Below, piece after piece: positions 34,340 through 45,364 of a DNA stretch of 64,000 bases. The stretch is from positions 6,203,192-6,267,191 of the forward strand of contig NC_049988.1 of NCBI RefSeq assembly GCF_000003815.2. Direction: 5' to 3'. Below the pieces are notes generated by a model. The model did not search any database. It worked only from the letters and a program-made list of their open reading frames with translations, and was not told the origin of the DNA. Each line of letters starts with the position of its first letter. The stretch's first letter is position 1. The DNA is from Branchiostoma floridae (lineage: Eukaryota; Chordata; Leptocardii; Amphioxiformes; Branchiostomatidae). The position numbers were made by a program, and so were the translations under genes.

Positions 34340-35979
34340 GGCGACGCCTCAGGGGCGAGCCTAATGTTTATAGTGTGCGACCGTTTGACAGGAATTCTAG
34401 GAATTCCGCAGGCATGCGAGGAATTTTTCTACGGGTATTTTTTTCTACGGGTATTTTCTACGGGTATTCCCTAGGGAATTTGTTTTTGTGTGTGACTTTA
34501 GTCTGCTTTGGGTATGGCGTATAATAAGATGACGTGACCGATGTTATAAACCAGGATTTCATGTTTTAATACTCGTTTCACCATCAAGTATACAGCACAT
34601 TACATTTTTTAACAAAATGCCCGATATTATGTATCGTTAGGGTAGAATTGTGGGTCAGTTATATTTTTTGCTTGACCATTCGGCGTAATGATGTCGTGTA
34701 TGTATGAGGATTGTTTTGTTTCGTTTGAAGGTTTTTATTTCATATCTTTCTGTTATTTCATTTTGTTTGGTTGTGTGACGCTTGAATCCCTTTTTTTCTT
34801 ATTGCTGTGATGTTCATTTGGTTACCAAACCATTGCGACAAAGGGGTGTACTTGTCAGTCGATTCTTCCTGTAAACTATGACTAGCACAGCTAGAATAAA
34901 GGAAAGACGCAGAGACAAGGTTTTCCGTACACTTGGCACGGGACACTGTTAAAGTGTTTTGACGTTACTACATAATGCTGACCCCGCTAACTTCGGTCAC
35001 AGGTTGGATACAGAATAATTGTAATGAACATTTCTATGGCCGTTCTCTCCTTAACTACATCCATCTCCGGTTTGATTCGGTCCGTCGTCGCTGAGGTTAA
35101 CCTTATGTGCGGTTCTTTGATTTACATGCACACTCAACTACTACTGCAATTTATACCCGGTACACTAAATGCATAGTAATGGTATAAATCACCTCAAAAC
35201 CAGTCCGTGAATTCTCTAACTAGTTTTAGGTTCACTATGGTTGTAGCAGCGCAATCGATTGGCTATTCTAGATCTGCTACTGGTCTGGCACTCTCCTCTC
35301 GTTGTCTTCCTCATGTCGACGGTGCTGTTCTGGGTGATGTGTGGCTCCCCTCCTTCCCGACTTTATAAGGCACACGGACGTCTATTCCGGCTCCTTCAGT
35401 GATGCAGCTCGTCTCACCGACTTGCAGTGGAAGGACTCGACTGATTTTCCCTGTCGTGGTAGGAGTCCCTGTGCAAGTTGTGGCGGAACACCTCGACGTT
35501 GTCACTCGTGTCCTGTATGTATCATTAGTCTGTTGGGATCGAGAGAAAATACAGAGATCACATCGCCCGTTTCAAATACTTAACGGATACACTGATACTG
35601 AAAATAGCGGTCGCTCTTAGGAGAACAAACACACACTCATCTCAACTTGATCACCTTGGCTGATTGATATATTCCAACAAGTCTGCACTGATTACACCCC
35701 TATGTATGTGCTTTCATCAGGCGCACTCACTCACATCACACTGACCGGTTAAGTCCTGCCATCAGCAAGGCAGTCGATGGAGCCCTGGAGACCACGGCGG
35801 TTTGATCTGACTTCTACCCTGTACATGGACAAAACATTGAAACTTTCAACTGTTTCTGACAATGGGATACAAAATAAATGAAATATTTACAAAGAAGCTG
35901 TGGTATCCATCTAATCAAGTTACAAATATTCCAGTCTGCACAATCTGCCCAAATATTAAGTCTCCAGAACCTATAAGAT
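34340..35979. other. Unassigned stretch after the truncated gypsy leader
   Basis: No gene recognised. A short tandem TCTACGGGTATTTT occurs at about 34428-34462. 35290-35520 is more GC-rich, with open frames but no family similarity. Confidence 0.3.
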
Positions 35980-37610
35980 CGTTTTCACTTGACGTCACAG
36001 TTGCGTTCGAACGTTCGATCGGCCATGTTGGATGATAAGCTGCTCGATCTCCACACGGCTGTGTGTGCACGTGGTGGACCCGTACGAGGAAAGAAGGTTT
36101 TTATTCAGAAACGGGCTGGATGTTTGCCGTGCTAAATGCGAGTTCCATGAACACGGGACACGGACTTCTCGCCGTTTCTATCTAACAACGCTAATTACAT
36201 GCACTATTAGCTCTTCTAGCGGCCCGCCAACATGGGAGCCGGCGCGTAGTTTGTGCCATAATACTCTTTCAACGGGCTGAATGTTGGTTTCCTGAGGCAC
36301 GAGGTATGTCAATGACGTACAGGCCATGTCGCACAAAAATGTCAGCGAGCTGTAAATGAGTATATTCCATGGATAATCAAGACACTTTTTTTTAGAAATT
36401 GTCCGCGATTTTTAGGAGTCGGTCTATGCTCGCCTTTCACCAAAAAACTGCTCCCAAATCAGTGAAGTTCCGATGGTGATGGTCATTAAAACTGGACTGT
36501 CTCGTTCACACACTTGTGCGCACATCAAGTCAGCACGTGTTCAATTCAGTATTGACATTTTGGTTTGGGTAAAGTTTACGAGTAACGAAGTTCTTTTTCT
36601 TGACCCACAATTGTAGATGGTCGAAGATAATATTACTTTAGTCGCAAACTTTACCTAAGACAAAACATGTCAATACGGAACTTACATGTGTGAATAGGCA
36701 CAATACATCCCTCATACGCATCTCAATCGTTTTGTGTTAGTTTTAGGTGGCAGGCATTCTCTCAGTACGGCCCAGTACGCGTACTTAAACTGACAAAAAA
36801 CGATTCAGATGCGTATGATCGGTGTCTATTGTGCATACGACTTCGTGTGATCATATGAAAGAAAATGTCAATACGCGTACGGACCTCGTGCGGACTTTAT
36901 ATACACGCTCACTCGTGTGGCTGCATCCTAAACGGACAGTCACACGAGCGAGCGTGTATATTCTCTTGGCCGAGCTCCTGTAACCTCATGCTGTCACTAG
37001 ATACAGTTTGGCACCTGACTGAAAGACATGTGCCAAGCATTCTGAATTTGAATTTGCAGCAGTAACGTCAGCAGCACTGATTATGCTTAATATTGTTATG
37101 ATTATGCTTAGTGTTGACAAAATACGGAAAAAAGACGGGCGCACGCGAACCTAACGACCCGCTGGGCCGCACTATCTGCTTGTCTCACGGAGTCAGGGTC
37201 GTGGAAGCGCCAAATCTTGCCCCTTGTGAGGCACGCTGGATAACAGGGCAGGTATAAAGTTTGGTGGGGGATCGGTAGCTAGTCCTCCGCCTTTATGAAA
37301 AGAGTCGATATAACTTATAACTGTTAGTCACCCAGGTTAGCGGCCAACGGATGCCCGGGTATTCAACCACCGGCACCATGTTGAATGCCGTTTTTTAAGC
37401 ATATGGTTCAAGAACCTATTATTGCAACTTTGTCCCGATATCTAGCCTTGGCTACGTCACTTAATGATTCGCATTTCGGAGAAAAAACAGCACACTTGAA
37501 CCCGCCGCAAGCAACTTTGACAGCGCCGTTCTGTGTTCTATTCATCCAGGTTATCATCCAACATGGAGCCCACGCGTGACGGAACGGTTTTCGAACGTTC
37601 TGTGAAAACG
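35980..37610. mobile_element. Foldback-like DNA element
   Basis: The left end starts CGTTTTCAC and reads through TTCGAACGTTCGA to CCATGTTGGATGATAA. The right end is the complement (TTATCATCCAACATGG ... GTGAAAACG). Further inverted pairs lie inside at about 36549-36675, 36698-36836 and 36899-36961. No coding sequence. Ends are imperfect and no TSD is clear. Confidence 0.6.
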
Positions 37611-39241
37611 AGACACTTTCTCCGACTTTGGGCAACAAATCACTCATAAACAAATAAACCAAAATAAATCAAAAATCAATATGAACTAAAAATACGATAT
37701 TACAACGGACATACAGAAGCAACATACAAGTAGACACTGACAAATATGACAGAAGATTTATCCTTCTCAGACGAAAGAAAGCCCATGGCAACCAAGTTCC
37801 CATAATCTATATATAACGTTATTAATATAAAAAAGTTTCGTCAGGGGCTAGCCCAATAGTATAGTGTCTTGCTAAAAGGAAAAGAAAAAGGAATAAAACG
37901 CTGAAAAAGAGTGATGGATGTCACTCGAAACGTCCGGAAGTAAATATCCGTTTTTTATCCAGTTGTAGAGATTGAATTGTATTTGAATAGTTTAACATGG
38001 AGGTTTCTAACTGAGGCCTCCTTGTTGTCATGCTGTATGATCCTTTGAATAGATAGGGCTATTTCCATCACACAGGTTCCGTCCGCAAATAAGTAAACAA
38101 CACAATCAATCACAGATGTCAGCATCGACCGGACTCACACATTCTTCAATTTCTTGGGTGTATTTCATGTATATGGAAACTTAAAACGTGGGTATATCAC
38201 CATCATAGTACAGGACGGCTACAATAAAAAATTAGACTGTACTTACGAAGCCATGACCTCTTCGAGCCGCGTTTCGTCTCCAACTGATAAGTTCGGCGGT
38301 TGTCTTTTCTGATATACATGTACATCCATATCCCTCCGCTGGGTCAGCTGTATACCAACCAATAAATCACAGAAAACAATGATCGTAATCCTGACACACT
38401 CGGTTCCAGTGCGGTAGGTGAAGCTTTCGTAGACTTGTAATGTTGATAGTTAGATACGAACATCTAAAAGCTTCGCGTGTTTGTACTACTTTTGACGGCG
38501 CTTGTGTCTGCATTGGTTACCCCCAGATAACCCCGCGAGGGGCAGAGTAGGGGGAGGCTTGTGTACCTCTGATCTGAGGATGTTATTAGATCTGGGCCAG
38601 TTCTACACAAACCAGATGTTATTTTGCAAGCTTAAGTCAACAGTAAACACAAGTCCTACTTGAATACTACGTAATCTAGAATCAAAATCAATGTGACTGT
38701 ACACAGATGACATTAACAGTTTCAGTGAACACAATTTGAAGTCCAAGATACAAATCTATCTTTAAATTCAATTTTTATACCCTGCAATCGCATACACCCG
38801 AGTGTGGCCTGATCATACCGTAATCCCCTATGGATAAACCTATTGTTCGAATGATGTACAACTATATTTCTCTACGTCAAATCAAATTTTGAACATAAAA
38901 CAACACAGAAACAGATCAAACGTCAAAATTATGGATGTTAGGTAGGTAATGAGATTCCATTCTTTTCTCCCAAGAAATTTCTGCCAAGCCCGAAGAAAAA
39001 ATAAAATAAAATACACAGATCATGCATGCATGATCATGCATTCTTGGTCTTTGGACATCCCAAAAGTTGAAATGGGGCAAGTAATGGGTTTCGTTACACA
39101 CCCAACAATACTGTTGAATGACTGAGTCGAGATAGATCACAAGTAACTTGTTGTTGTTTTGTTTTCGAGCAAATCACCAGGAGAGATAATCAACACACGA
39201 ACAATCGCCGAGAACAAAAACTTTTGTACACGAAGTCTGCA
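37611..39241. other. Non-coding stretch before the NSUN5 exon
   Basis: No upstream NSUN5 exon or other gene could be found. It contains a short ATGCATGCATGATCATGCAT palindrome near 39022. Confidence 0.3.
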
Positions 39242-39341
39242 NNNNNNNNNNNNNNNNNNNNNNNNNNNNNNNNNNNNNNNNNNNNNNNNNNNNNNNNNNN
39301 NNNNNNNNNNNNNNNNNNNNNNNNNNNNNNNNNNNNNNNNN
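39242..39341. other. Assembly gap (100 N)
   Basis: Run of N. The right border resumes inside the end of a CTGTAAATGCA-family MITE (CTTAAATGCATTTACAG at about 39361-39377). Confidence 0.99.
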
Positions 39342-39440
39342 TCTACTGTACCTCCACGAACTTAAATGCATTTACAGTAAATTTTGATAGCCCTGGAGGT
39401 ACAGTAGATAGAAAACCTATTTTTGTTTTGTTTTCTGTAG

Positions 39441-39609
39441 GTTCTTGTATACGAACAACTTTTCGGGAAAGGACTTCAGATCGGAGGGAAGTACCGGGAG
39501 GCCATGAATAGGAACAAGACTGCCCTGCATTCTGCCCTGGTCAGGTTAAAGGTCAGGTCAAAGGTCAGCAGGAATGAAGACCTCCTACCTGATACAGTCA
39601 AATCTCAAG
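39441..39609 (+). CDS. NSUN5: NSUN5 (28S rRNA m5C methyltransferase), one exon
   Basis: Single exon with acceptor TTTTCTGTAG and donor CAAG|GTATGA; 56 codons plus one base. It encodes VLVYEQLFGKGLQIGGKYRE, then a basic helix and ALVRLKVRSKVSRNEDLLPD. This matches the conserved N-terminal region of NSUN5/NOL1R proteins (human: VLVYELLLGKG...LARLKV...VSRNEDLLE). NSUN5 methylates a cytosine in large-subunit rRNA. The catalytic methyltransferase domain and the first exon are not in the visible sequence. The downstream part is displaced by the retrotransposon block or lost in gaps. It cannot be shown whether the gene is intact. Confidence 0.85.
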
Positions 39610-40141
39610 GTATGAATTTGAAGTTTTCTTTTATGTAGATTTGAATGCATCTATTTTGATTAAAAGGTTACAAAACGTAATACATGTTTTTCTTTCACTT
39701 TTATGTCTGTGTACAGAGGTTTTTTGTGTGCATGTCTATTATATTGTGTGTCTGTAGTTTTTTTGTTGTTGCAGGAAGTTAGGTTAAAGGTCCAGGGAAA
39801 TTCCCAATAGTTTATCTCATTTCCTGTGTTCAATTTCCTGCTATTTGCATGTCTCTTGCCTTATGGAAAAAATGCAAATAAATTTTTTAATTAGGAAGAA
39901 TTGTAACGGCTATGACCTTTGACATATGAGATAATTAGGTAATGACTGTCTAGACCATATGAGGAGGAGCTTACATTAGCATATTGCGTAAATCCTGATT
40001 GGCTGGATGCCGACAGTATCCAACCAGCTTACCTGTGATGGGCGGAGTTATACAACCTATTGTCATGCGAGTTAACCTTAGAGATTGTATGAAGAGATTT
40101 AGTCAGTCGGTGCCCCAAGGACCCAGGTGAGGTTGTTTTAG

Positions 40142-40725
40142 NNNNNNNNNNNNNNNNNNNNNNNNNNNNNNNNNNNNNNNNNNNNNNNNNNNNNNNNNNN
40201 NNNNNNNNNNNNNNNNNNNNNNNNNNNNNNNNNNNNNNNNNNNNNNNNNNNNNNNNNNNNNNNNNNNNNNNNNNNNNNNNNNNNNNNNNNNNNNNNNNNN
40301 NNNNNNNNNNNNNNNNNNNNNNNNNNNNNNNNNNNNNNNNNNNNNNNNNNNNNNNNNNNNNNNNNNNNNNNNNNNNNNNNNNNNNNNNNNNNNNNNNNNN
40401 NNNNNNNNNNNNNNNNNNNNNNNNNNNNNNNNNNNNNNNNNNNNNNNNNNNNNNNNNNNNNNNNNNNNNNNNNNNNNNNNNNNNNNNNNNNNNNNNNNNN
40501 NNNNNNNNNNNNNNNNNNNNNNNNNNNNNNNNNNNNNNNNNNNNNNNNNNNNNNNNNNNNNNNNNNNNNNNNNNNNNNNNNNNNNNNNNNNNNNNNNNNN
40601 NNNNNNNNNNNNNNNNNNNNNNNNNNNNNNNNNNNNNNNNNNNNNNNNNNNNNNNNNNNNNNNNNNNNNNNNNNNNNNNNNNNNNNNNNNNNNNNNNNNN
40701 NNNNNNNNNNNNNNNNNNNNNNNNN
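40142..40725. other. Assembly gap (584 N)
   Basis: Run of N within the 5' LTR and leader of element B; likely a sized gap. Confidence 0.99.
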
Positions 40726-41590
40726 TAGCGTGGATTGCCAATTGGGTCCAAAATTTTGTTCTTGATTCCCACGGACTGCTTGGCTTTAGTCGTGCGTAGT
40801 TCTTTCCCGGCATATTCAAATCTTAGCGTAGGCTTAGTGTGCAAAACCTTTGCTTTGTGTACATTTGGTTTTGAAATTTTTGGCTTGGCCGGACAAACTC
40901 TGCTAATTAATTGCTCATAGTGACCATTTGGCACCGTCTACACTAAATTTGCATAGACGCCATTGTCATTCACGCATATTGTTATCACCCCAGCGCGCAC
41001 TGCCATGCCATGTCTTTTGTTCTTATTCCTGTCTTTTGTTCTCATCTGCTGTGAAATGCCCTATCTTTTGTGATTCTGCCCTGGCCAGGTGACAATTGCC
41101 CAACCTGTGAAATAGCTGCTTTTGTCTATTTGGTGAGAATTTTGAAAGATTTGCCAACTGTTGTTTTTTGCAGTGGTCCCTAATTTGCATCCAAATTTGT
41201 CAGGTCTGATCCTATTGTTCCTCTCCAAAATCTGTTGGTTTAGGCACATCTGAATTTTTCTGTTGTTTTCCTCCCAAAGTCCACAGAAAAGTGCTACCCT
41301 ATTTGGCAAAGTGGGTCTCCCATTTCTATTTTGGCACTTTTTTCTAACCATGACCGACAAAATTGTTCCGTATGACCCAACTCACGACAACTTTGCTACC
41401 TTTCCAAAATTGGCTAGTATGTGTGAGTTTTGAGACCATGATATCCTTCTGTCCCACACAGGATGACCCGAATTACAACCAGCGGAACGACCGACCCCGT
41501 CGGCCGGGCCGCCCTAACCGTCTCCGGTGTCAAGAACCTTCCTTTTCAGAGAGTCACTAACGTCCGGGGAAGAGTCCTCCCAGGGCACTT

Positions 41591-41690
41591 NNNNNNNNNN
41601 NNNNNNNNNNNNNNNNNNNNNNNNNNNNNNNNNNNNNNNNNNNNNNNNNNNNNNNNNNNNNNNNNNNNNNNNNNNNNNNNNNNNNNNNNN
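41591..41690. other. Assembly gap (100 N)
   Basis: Run of N. Sequence on the right (GGCCCGGCTACGTGC) does not continue the gypsy pol tail seen on the left. Confidence 0.99.
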
Positions 41691-42299
41691 GGCCCGGCTA
41701 CGTGCACCAACATTATCCTCGGGAAAAACTCTTCTTAGACTAGCGGCATTCTGTGTGTATCAGGCGGGAGAACTGGGTCAGAGTACCCCCGGACGCTTGT
41801 CTATTGTTCGCAAAACGAAGATCACGTGACTCGGAGCACGCACGCTCAAACGAGTCAAACGGGGTTCAAACATGACTCCGAGCACGCACTACTTACAGGT
41901 ACATATCAGTGCGTGCTCGCGGGACTCAAACGTAAGAATTATCATAGTATTAGATCACGTAAAAGACCCGCAAGGGTTCACCATCAAAGCAGTTTTTTTT
42001 TATTAAACTGAAACAGAAACTTTCTATTTCTTGCAGAAAAGATATTAAGGTAATAAATAAGACACAAATACTGGGTAATAGTATGTTCATGTTCATGCTA
42101 CGATACGTGTTGTTTACATGGCGACAAGCAGCTTTATTACCCTTTGAAATATTTATGGGTGTAATATTTTCACCTGTGTATGTATGTCTGTGATTGTTTG
42201 TGTCAACTCAAGATAACTTAAGAACTGTTGCTGAATGGTGAATGATTTTGGTGTGTTGGTGGGGTGTGACAAAAACGGAAATAGTTCTGTATCTGTATC

Positions 42300-42967
42300 T
42301 ATATAGCCGGTATAACCGCCATTCGGCGTAACACACCAACTTCGCAGGCACGCGGTGCGGCAGCAGCTGGTTATATTACACTGAACGATCCGTCACACCT
42401 AACTTTTGCACATCTATCTGCAAGCGTCCTTTAAAACTATCAAGAGAAGATGCCCCTACTGTGCTTGGTGATATAAAAATTCCAATCTACGATAGTTCTG
42501 GGAAAATACGAATTTTTGAACACATCGATCCTAGGTTGGAATCTCTGGTACCTGAAGGCATGACTGTTCTTGTTCTTTTTGAGCTGGTATTAGATACTTA
42601 TCAGTCGGTACGTCCACCAGCTTATTCTTCATTTTGTACATCATGCAAAGTCTGGACATTTTCCTTCTGTCTTCAAGTGATGTCCACTGTAGATCTGTTT
42701 TCATTTTGGTAACACTAGCATCCATGTTGTAGTTGTTTGTACAGAATCTGGAATTCTGTACCCTTTCAAGTTTATCTTTGTCTTTGTTTGTATACGGATC
42801 CCATACTGTTGCAGCATATTCAAGGATAGGTCTTACCAGTGACGTGTATGCAAGTGATTTTACCCTGGCTGGGCATGCCCACAAGTTACGTTTGATCAGC
42901 TCCCAATGTCTGTTTAGCCTTGGTTGTTATTTTGTTAACATGGATACCCCACTTCAGCCCAGTTGTT
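42300..42967 (-). mobile_element. LINE (CR1/Jockey-type) reverse-transcriptase 3' fragment, broken
   Basis: The minus strand encodes the familiar C-terminal RT block: LAYTSLVRPILEYAATVWDP, then KLERVQNS, FCTNNYN, TSLEDRRKMSRLCMMYKMKN and, in another frame, SLDSFKGRLQ ending at a stop near 42390. A frameshift near 42893 separates the preceding WGIHVNK segment. A 3' tail follows to about 42300. It is a dead 5'-truncated insertion. Confidence 0.85.
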
Positions 42968-43455
42968 AACGTAACACCTAGGTATAATTACATCTTCGGC
43001 CCCTAACGGCTTCGCTTGGAACTGCAGCGGAACTTAATCTTTTTATATCTCGTGTTCTGAATAAGCCGTGGTTACGATTGATGGTTGGTAGATAGCTCTT
43101 GTGCTAGGAAAGAAGGGCATACGTTTGGGCCCCCAGCGATTTGTGTTGAAATTGCAAGTAATTTTTGTCAAAACTTTCCGAAGACGATTACTCAAGAAAG
43201 AAATAACGGATTTTCATGATTTTTGGTCTGTATGTAGCTTAGACAGTGTTGTACAAAATGAAATACAAAATTATGCAAAATAGGAGGTCATTTCCAGAAT
43301 TAATGAGAATACGATACATCCGGGCCAATTCCAAAGGTCTGAACAGTGGCAAGTTGACCAAGTGTATGACTGTGCGGACACATGCTCTATCTCACTCTTT
43401 CTTTTTTTAAATCACTACCCGTATCGGATATCCTGTAGTTCGTAACGGAGCTGGT

Positions 43456-43843
43456 NNNNNNNNNNNNNNNNNNNNNNNNNNNNNNNNNNNNNNNNNNNNN
43501 NNNNNNNNNNNNNNNNNNNNNNNNNNNNNNNNNNNNNNNNNNNNNNNNNNNNNNNNNNNNNNNNNNNNNNNNNNNNNNNNNNNNNNNNNNNNNNNNNNNN
43601 NNNNNNNNNNNNNNNNNNNNNNNNNNNNNNNNNNNNNNNNNNNNNNNNNNNNNNNNNNNNNNNNNNNNNNNNNNNNNNNNNNNNNNNNNNNNNNNNNNNN
43701 NNNNNNNNNNNNNNNNNNNNNNNNNNNNNNNNNNNNNNNNNNNNNNNNNNNNNNNNNNNNNNNNNNNNNNNNNNNNNNNNNNNNNNNNNNNNNNNNNNNN
43801 NNNNNNNNNNNNNNNNNNNNNNNNNNNNNNNNNNNNNNNNNNN
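43456..43843. other. Assembly gap (388 N)
   Basis: Run of N. Sequence resumes in the pre-LTR part of a gypsy element. Confidence 0.99.
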
Positions 43844-43905
43844 CCTCCCTTGTATGTTATGGTATCTTAACATTTGAGGACAAATGTTCGGTGAGGGGGA
43901 GGTAG

Positions 43906-44404
43906 TGTAACGGCCATGACCTTTGACATATGAGATAATTAGGTAATGACCGTCTAGACCATATGAGGAGGAGCTTACATTAGCATATTAGGTAATCCCT
44001 GATTGGCTGGATGCCGACAGCATCCAACCAGCTTACCTGTGATGGGCGGAGTTATGCAACCTATTGTCATGCTAGTTAACCTTAGAGATTGTATGAAGAG
44101 ATTTAGTCAGTCGGTGCCCCAAGGACTCAGGTGAGGTTGTTTTAGTAGGGCTTCGTCCCTCTGTTGGATTGTGTACTAGTTAGTTAGTTAGACCAACTCT
44201 CTCTGTAAATATACTTAGATCTCTGTGTCATTATCCTAGACCTGTATCCTGTAACTTGCTGTAGTCCTAAGTGAAACACATTGTATTATATGTTACTTGA
44301 GTTTAGCATAGGTTGAATAAACACGGCTCACAAATAGTAATCGACTGGTTTGGCTGAGTTCCTGATAAGTTAATATAGGACTTAGATACCAAACAACCCT
44401 ATCG
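43906..44404 (+). repeat. Ty3/gypsy LTR lacking its last 5 bases
   Basis: It starts TGTAACGGCC after the purine-rich GAGGGGGAGGTAG and is identical by eye to 32982-33480. The final TTTCA is replaced by the left end of the miniature element at 44406. Confidence 0.9.
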
Positions 44405-44405
44405 T

Positions 44406-44860
44406 AACAACCAGAGGGGCGAGTAAGAACAGAAAGAAACAACACCCCGACTCCCGGGATTCGAACCCGCGCCAAACCCGGGCAGCCGGATCACAAATCG
44501 AACGTGCAAACCGTTCGGCCATAAAGGCTTAAGCCGTTAGGCGTCTTCGGTTTAGCAGTCCTTGAACACCACTGTTACACTACTCCCCCTTTTCTTTTCA
44601 AGATTCGTCCTCGAATCTCCGAGATCGACATCCCTGTGTGGCACATACTAGCCTGTTAATCACAGGGCCGGCGTGGGAACCAGTGAAACAACCAGAGGGG
44701 CGAGTAAGAACAGAAAGAAACAACACCCCGACTCCCGGGATTCGAACCCGCGCCAAACCCGGGCAGCCGGATCACAAATCGAACGTGCAAACCGTTCGGC
44801 CATAAAGGCTTAAGCCGTTAGGCGTCTTCGGTTTAGCAGTCCTTGAACACCACTGTTACA
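44406..44860 (-). mobile_element. Miniature LTR retrotransposon (TRIM) with Pol III boxes in its LTRs
   Basis: Two identical 174-bp direct repeats (44406-44579 and 44687-44860) flank only 107 bp. On the minus strand the repeat starts TGTAACAGTGG. The inner part begins, after 4 nt, with TGGTTCCCACGCCGG (44682-44668), matching the form of the long gypsy PBS (TGGTTCCTACACCGGG). It ends with a purine tract GAAAAGAAAAGGGGGAGTAG (44599-44580) directly before the second repeat. PBS plus PPT and no genes define a TRIM. Each repeat holds an A box TGGCCGAACGG (44802-44792 and 44521-44511) and a perfect B box GGTTCGAATCC (44748-44738 and 44467-44457), A-to-B start distance 54 nt. It has no coding capacity. 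Confidence 0.8.
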
Positions 44861-44862
44861 CT

Positions 44863-45364
44863 CCATGACCTTTGACATATGAGATAATTAGGTAATGACT
44901 GTCTAGACCATATGAGGAGGAGCCTACATTAGCATATTAGGTAATCCCTGATTGGCTGGATGCCGACAGCATCCAACCAGCTTACCTGTGATGGGCGGAG
45001 TTATACAACCTATTGTCATGCTAGTTAACCTTAGAGATTGTATGAAGAGATTTAGTCAGTCGGTGCCCCAAGGACTCAGGTGAGGTTGTTTAAGTAGGGC
45101 TTCGTCCCTCTGTTGGATTGTGTACTAGTTAGTAAGTTAGACCAACTCTCTCTGTAAATATACTTAGCTCTCTGTATCATTATCCTAGACCTGTATCCTG
45201 TAACTGTAACTTGTTGTAGTCCTAAGTGAAACACATTGTATTATATGTTACTTGAGTTTAGCATAGGTTGAATAAACACGGCTCACAAATAGTAATCGAC
45301 TGGTTTGGCTGAGTTCCTGATAAGTTAATATAGGACTTAGATACCAACCACCCCAAACATTTCA
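44863..45364 (+). repeat. 5' LTR of the long gypsy element, first 8 bases lost
   Basis: It begins at CCATGACC, where other copies read TGTAACGGCCATGACC, because the miniature element abuts it. It ends CCCAAACATTTCA, like the 3' LTR at 52754-53262. Contains the AATAAA signal. Confidence 0.9.

Larger units (their letters stand above)
39902..44405 (+). mobile_element. Ty3/gypsy element B, internally deleted composite
   Basis: It starts with a partial LTR (39902-40141, then 584 N), then leader 40726-41340 and a gag start (ATG at 41350, MTDKIVPYDP). At about 41417 the sequence jumps from the first gag codons directly to the last part of pol (FETMISFCPT..), a deletion of about 5 kb relative to the long element, until the gap at 41591. 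A pre-LTR polypurine segment (43844-43905) and an LTR (43906-44404) close the block. Between them are an unrelated stretch, a LINE fragment and another gap, so the right half may belong to a different copy. Confidence 0.7.

Noticed and set aside
40029-40934. 301-codon minus-strand frame
   Set aside because: Most of it is unknown bases, and the ends are the antisense of the gypsy LTR and leader.
44700-44830. Genuine tRNA gene in the miniature LTR
   Set aside because: Boxes are good, but it lies within LTRs with PBS and PPT partners and the acceptor stem does not pair; a tRNA-derived promoter is more likely.
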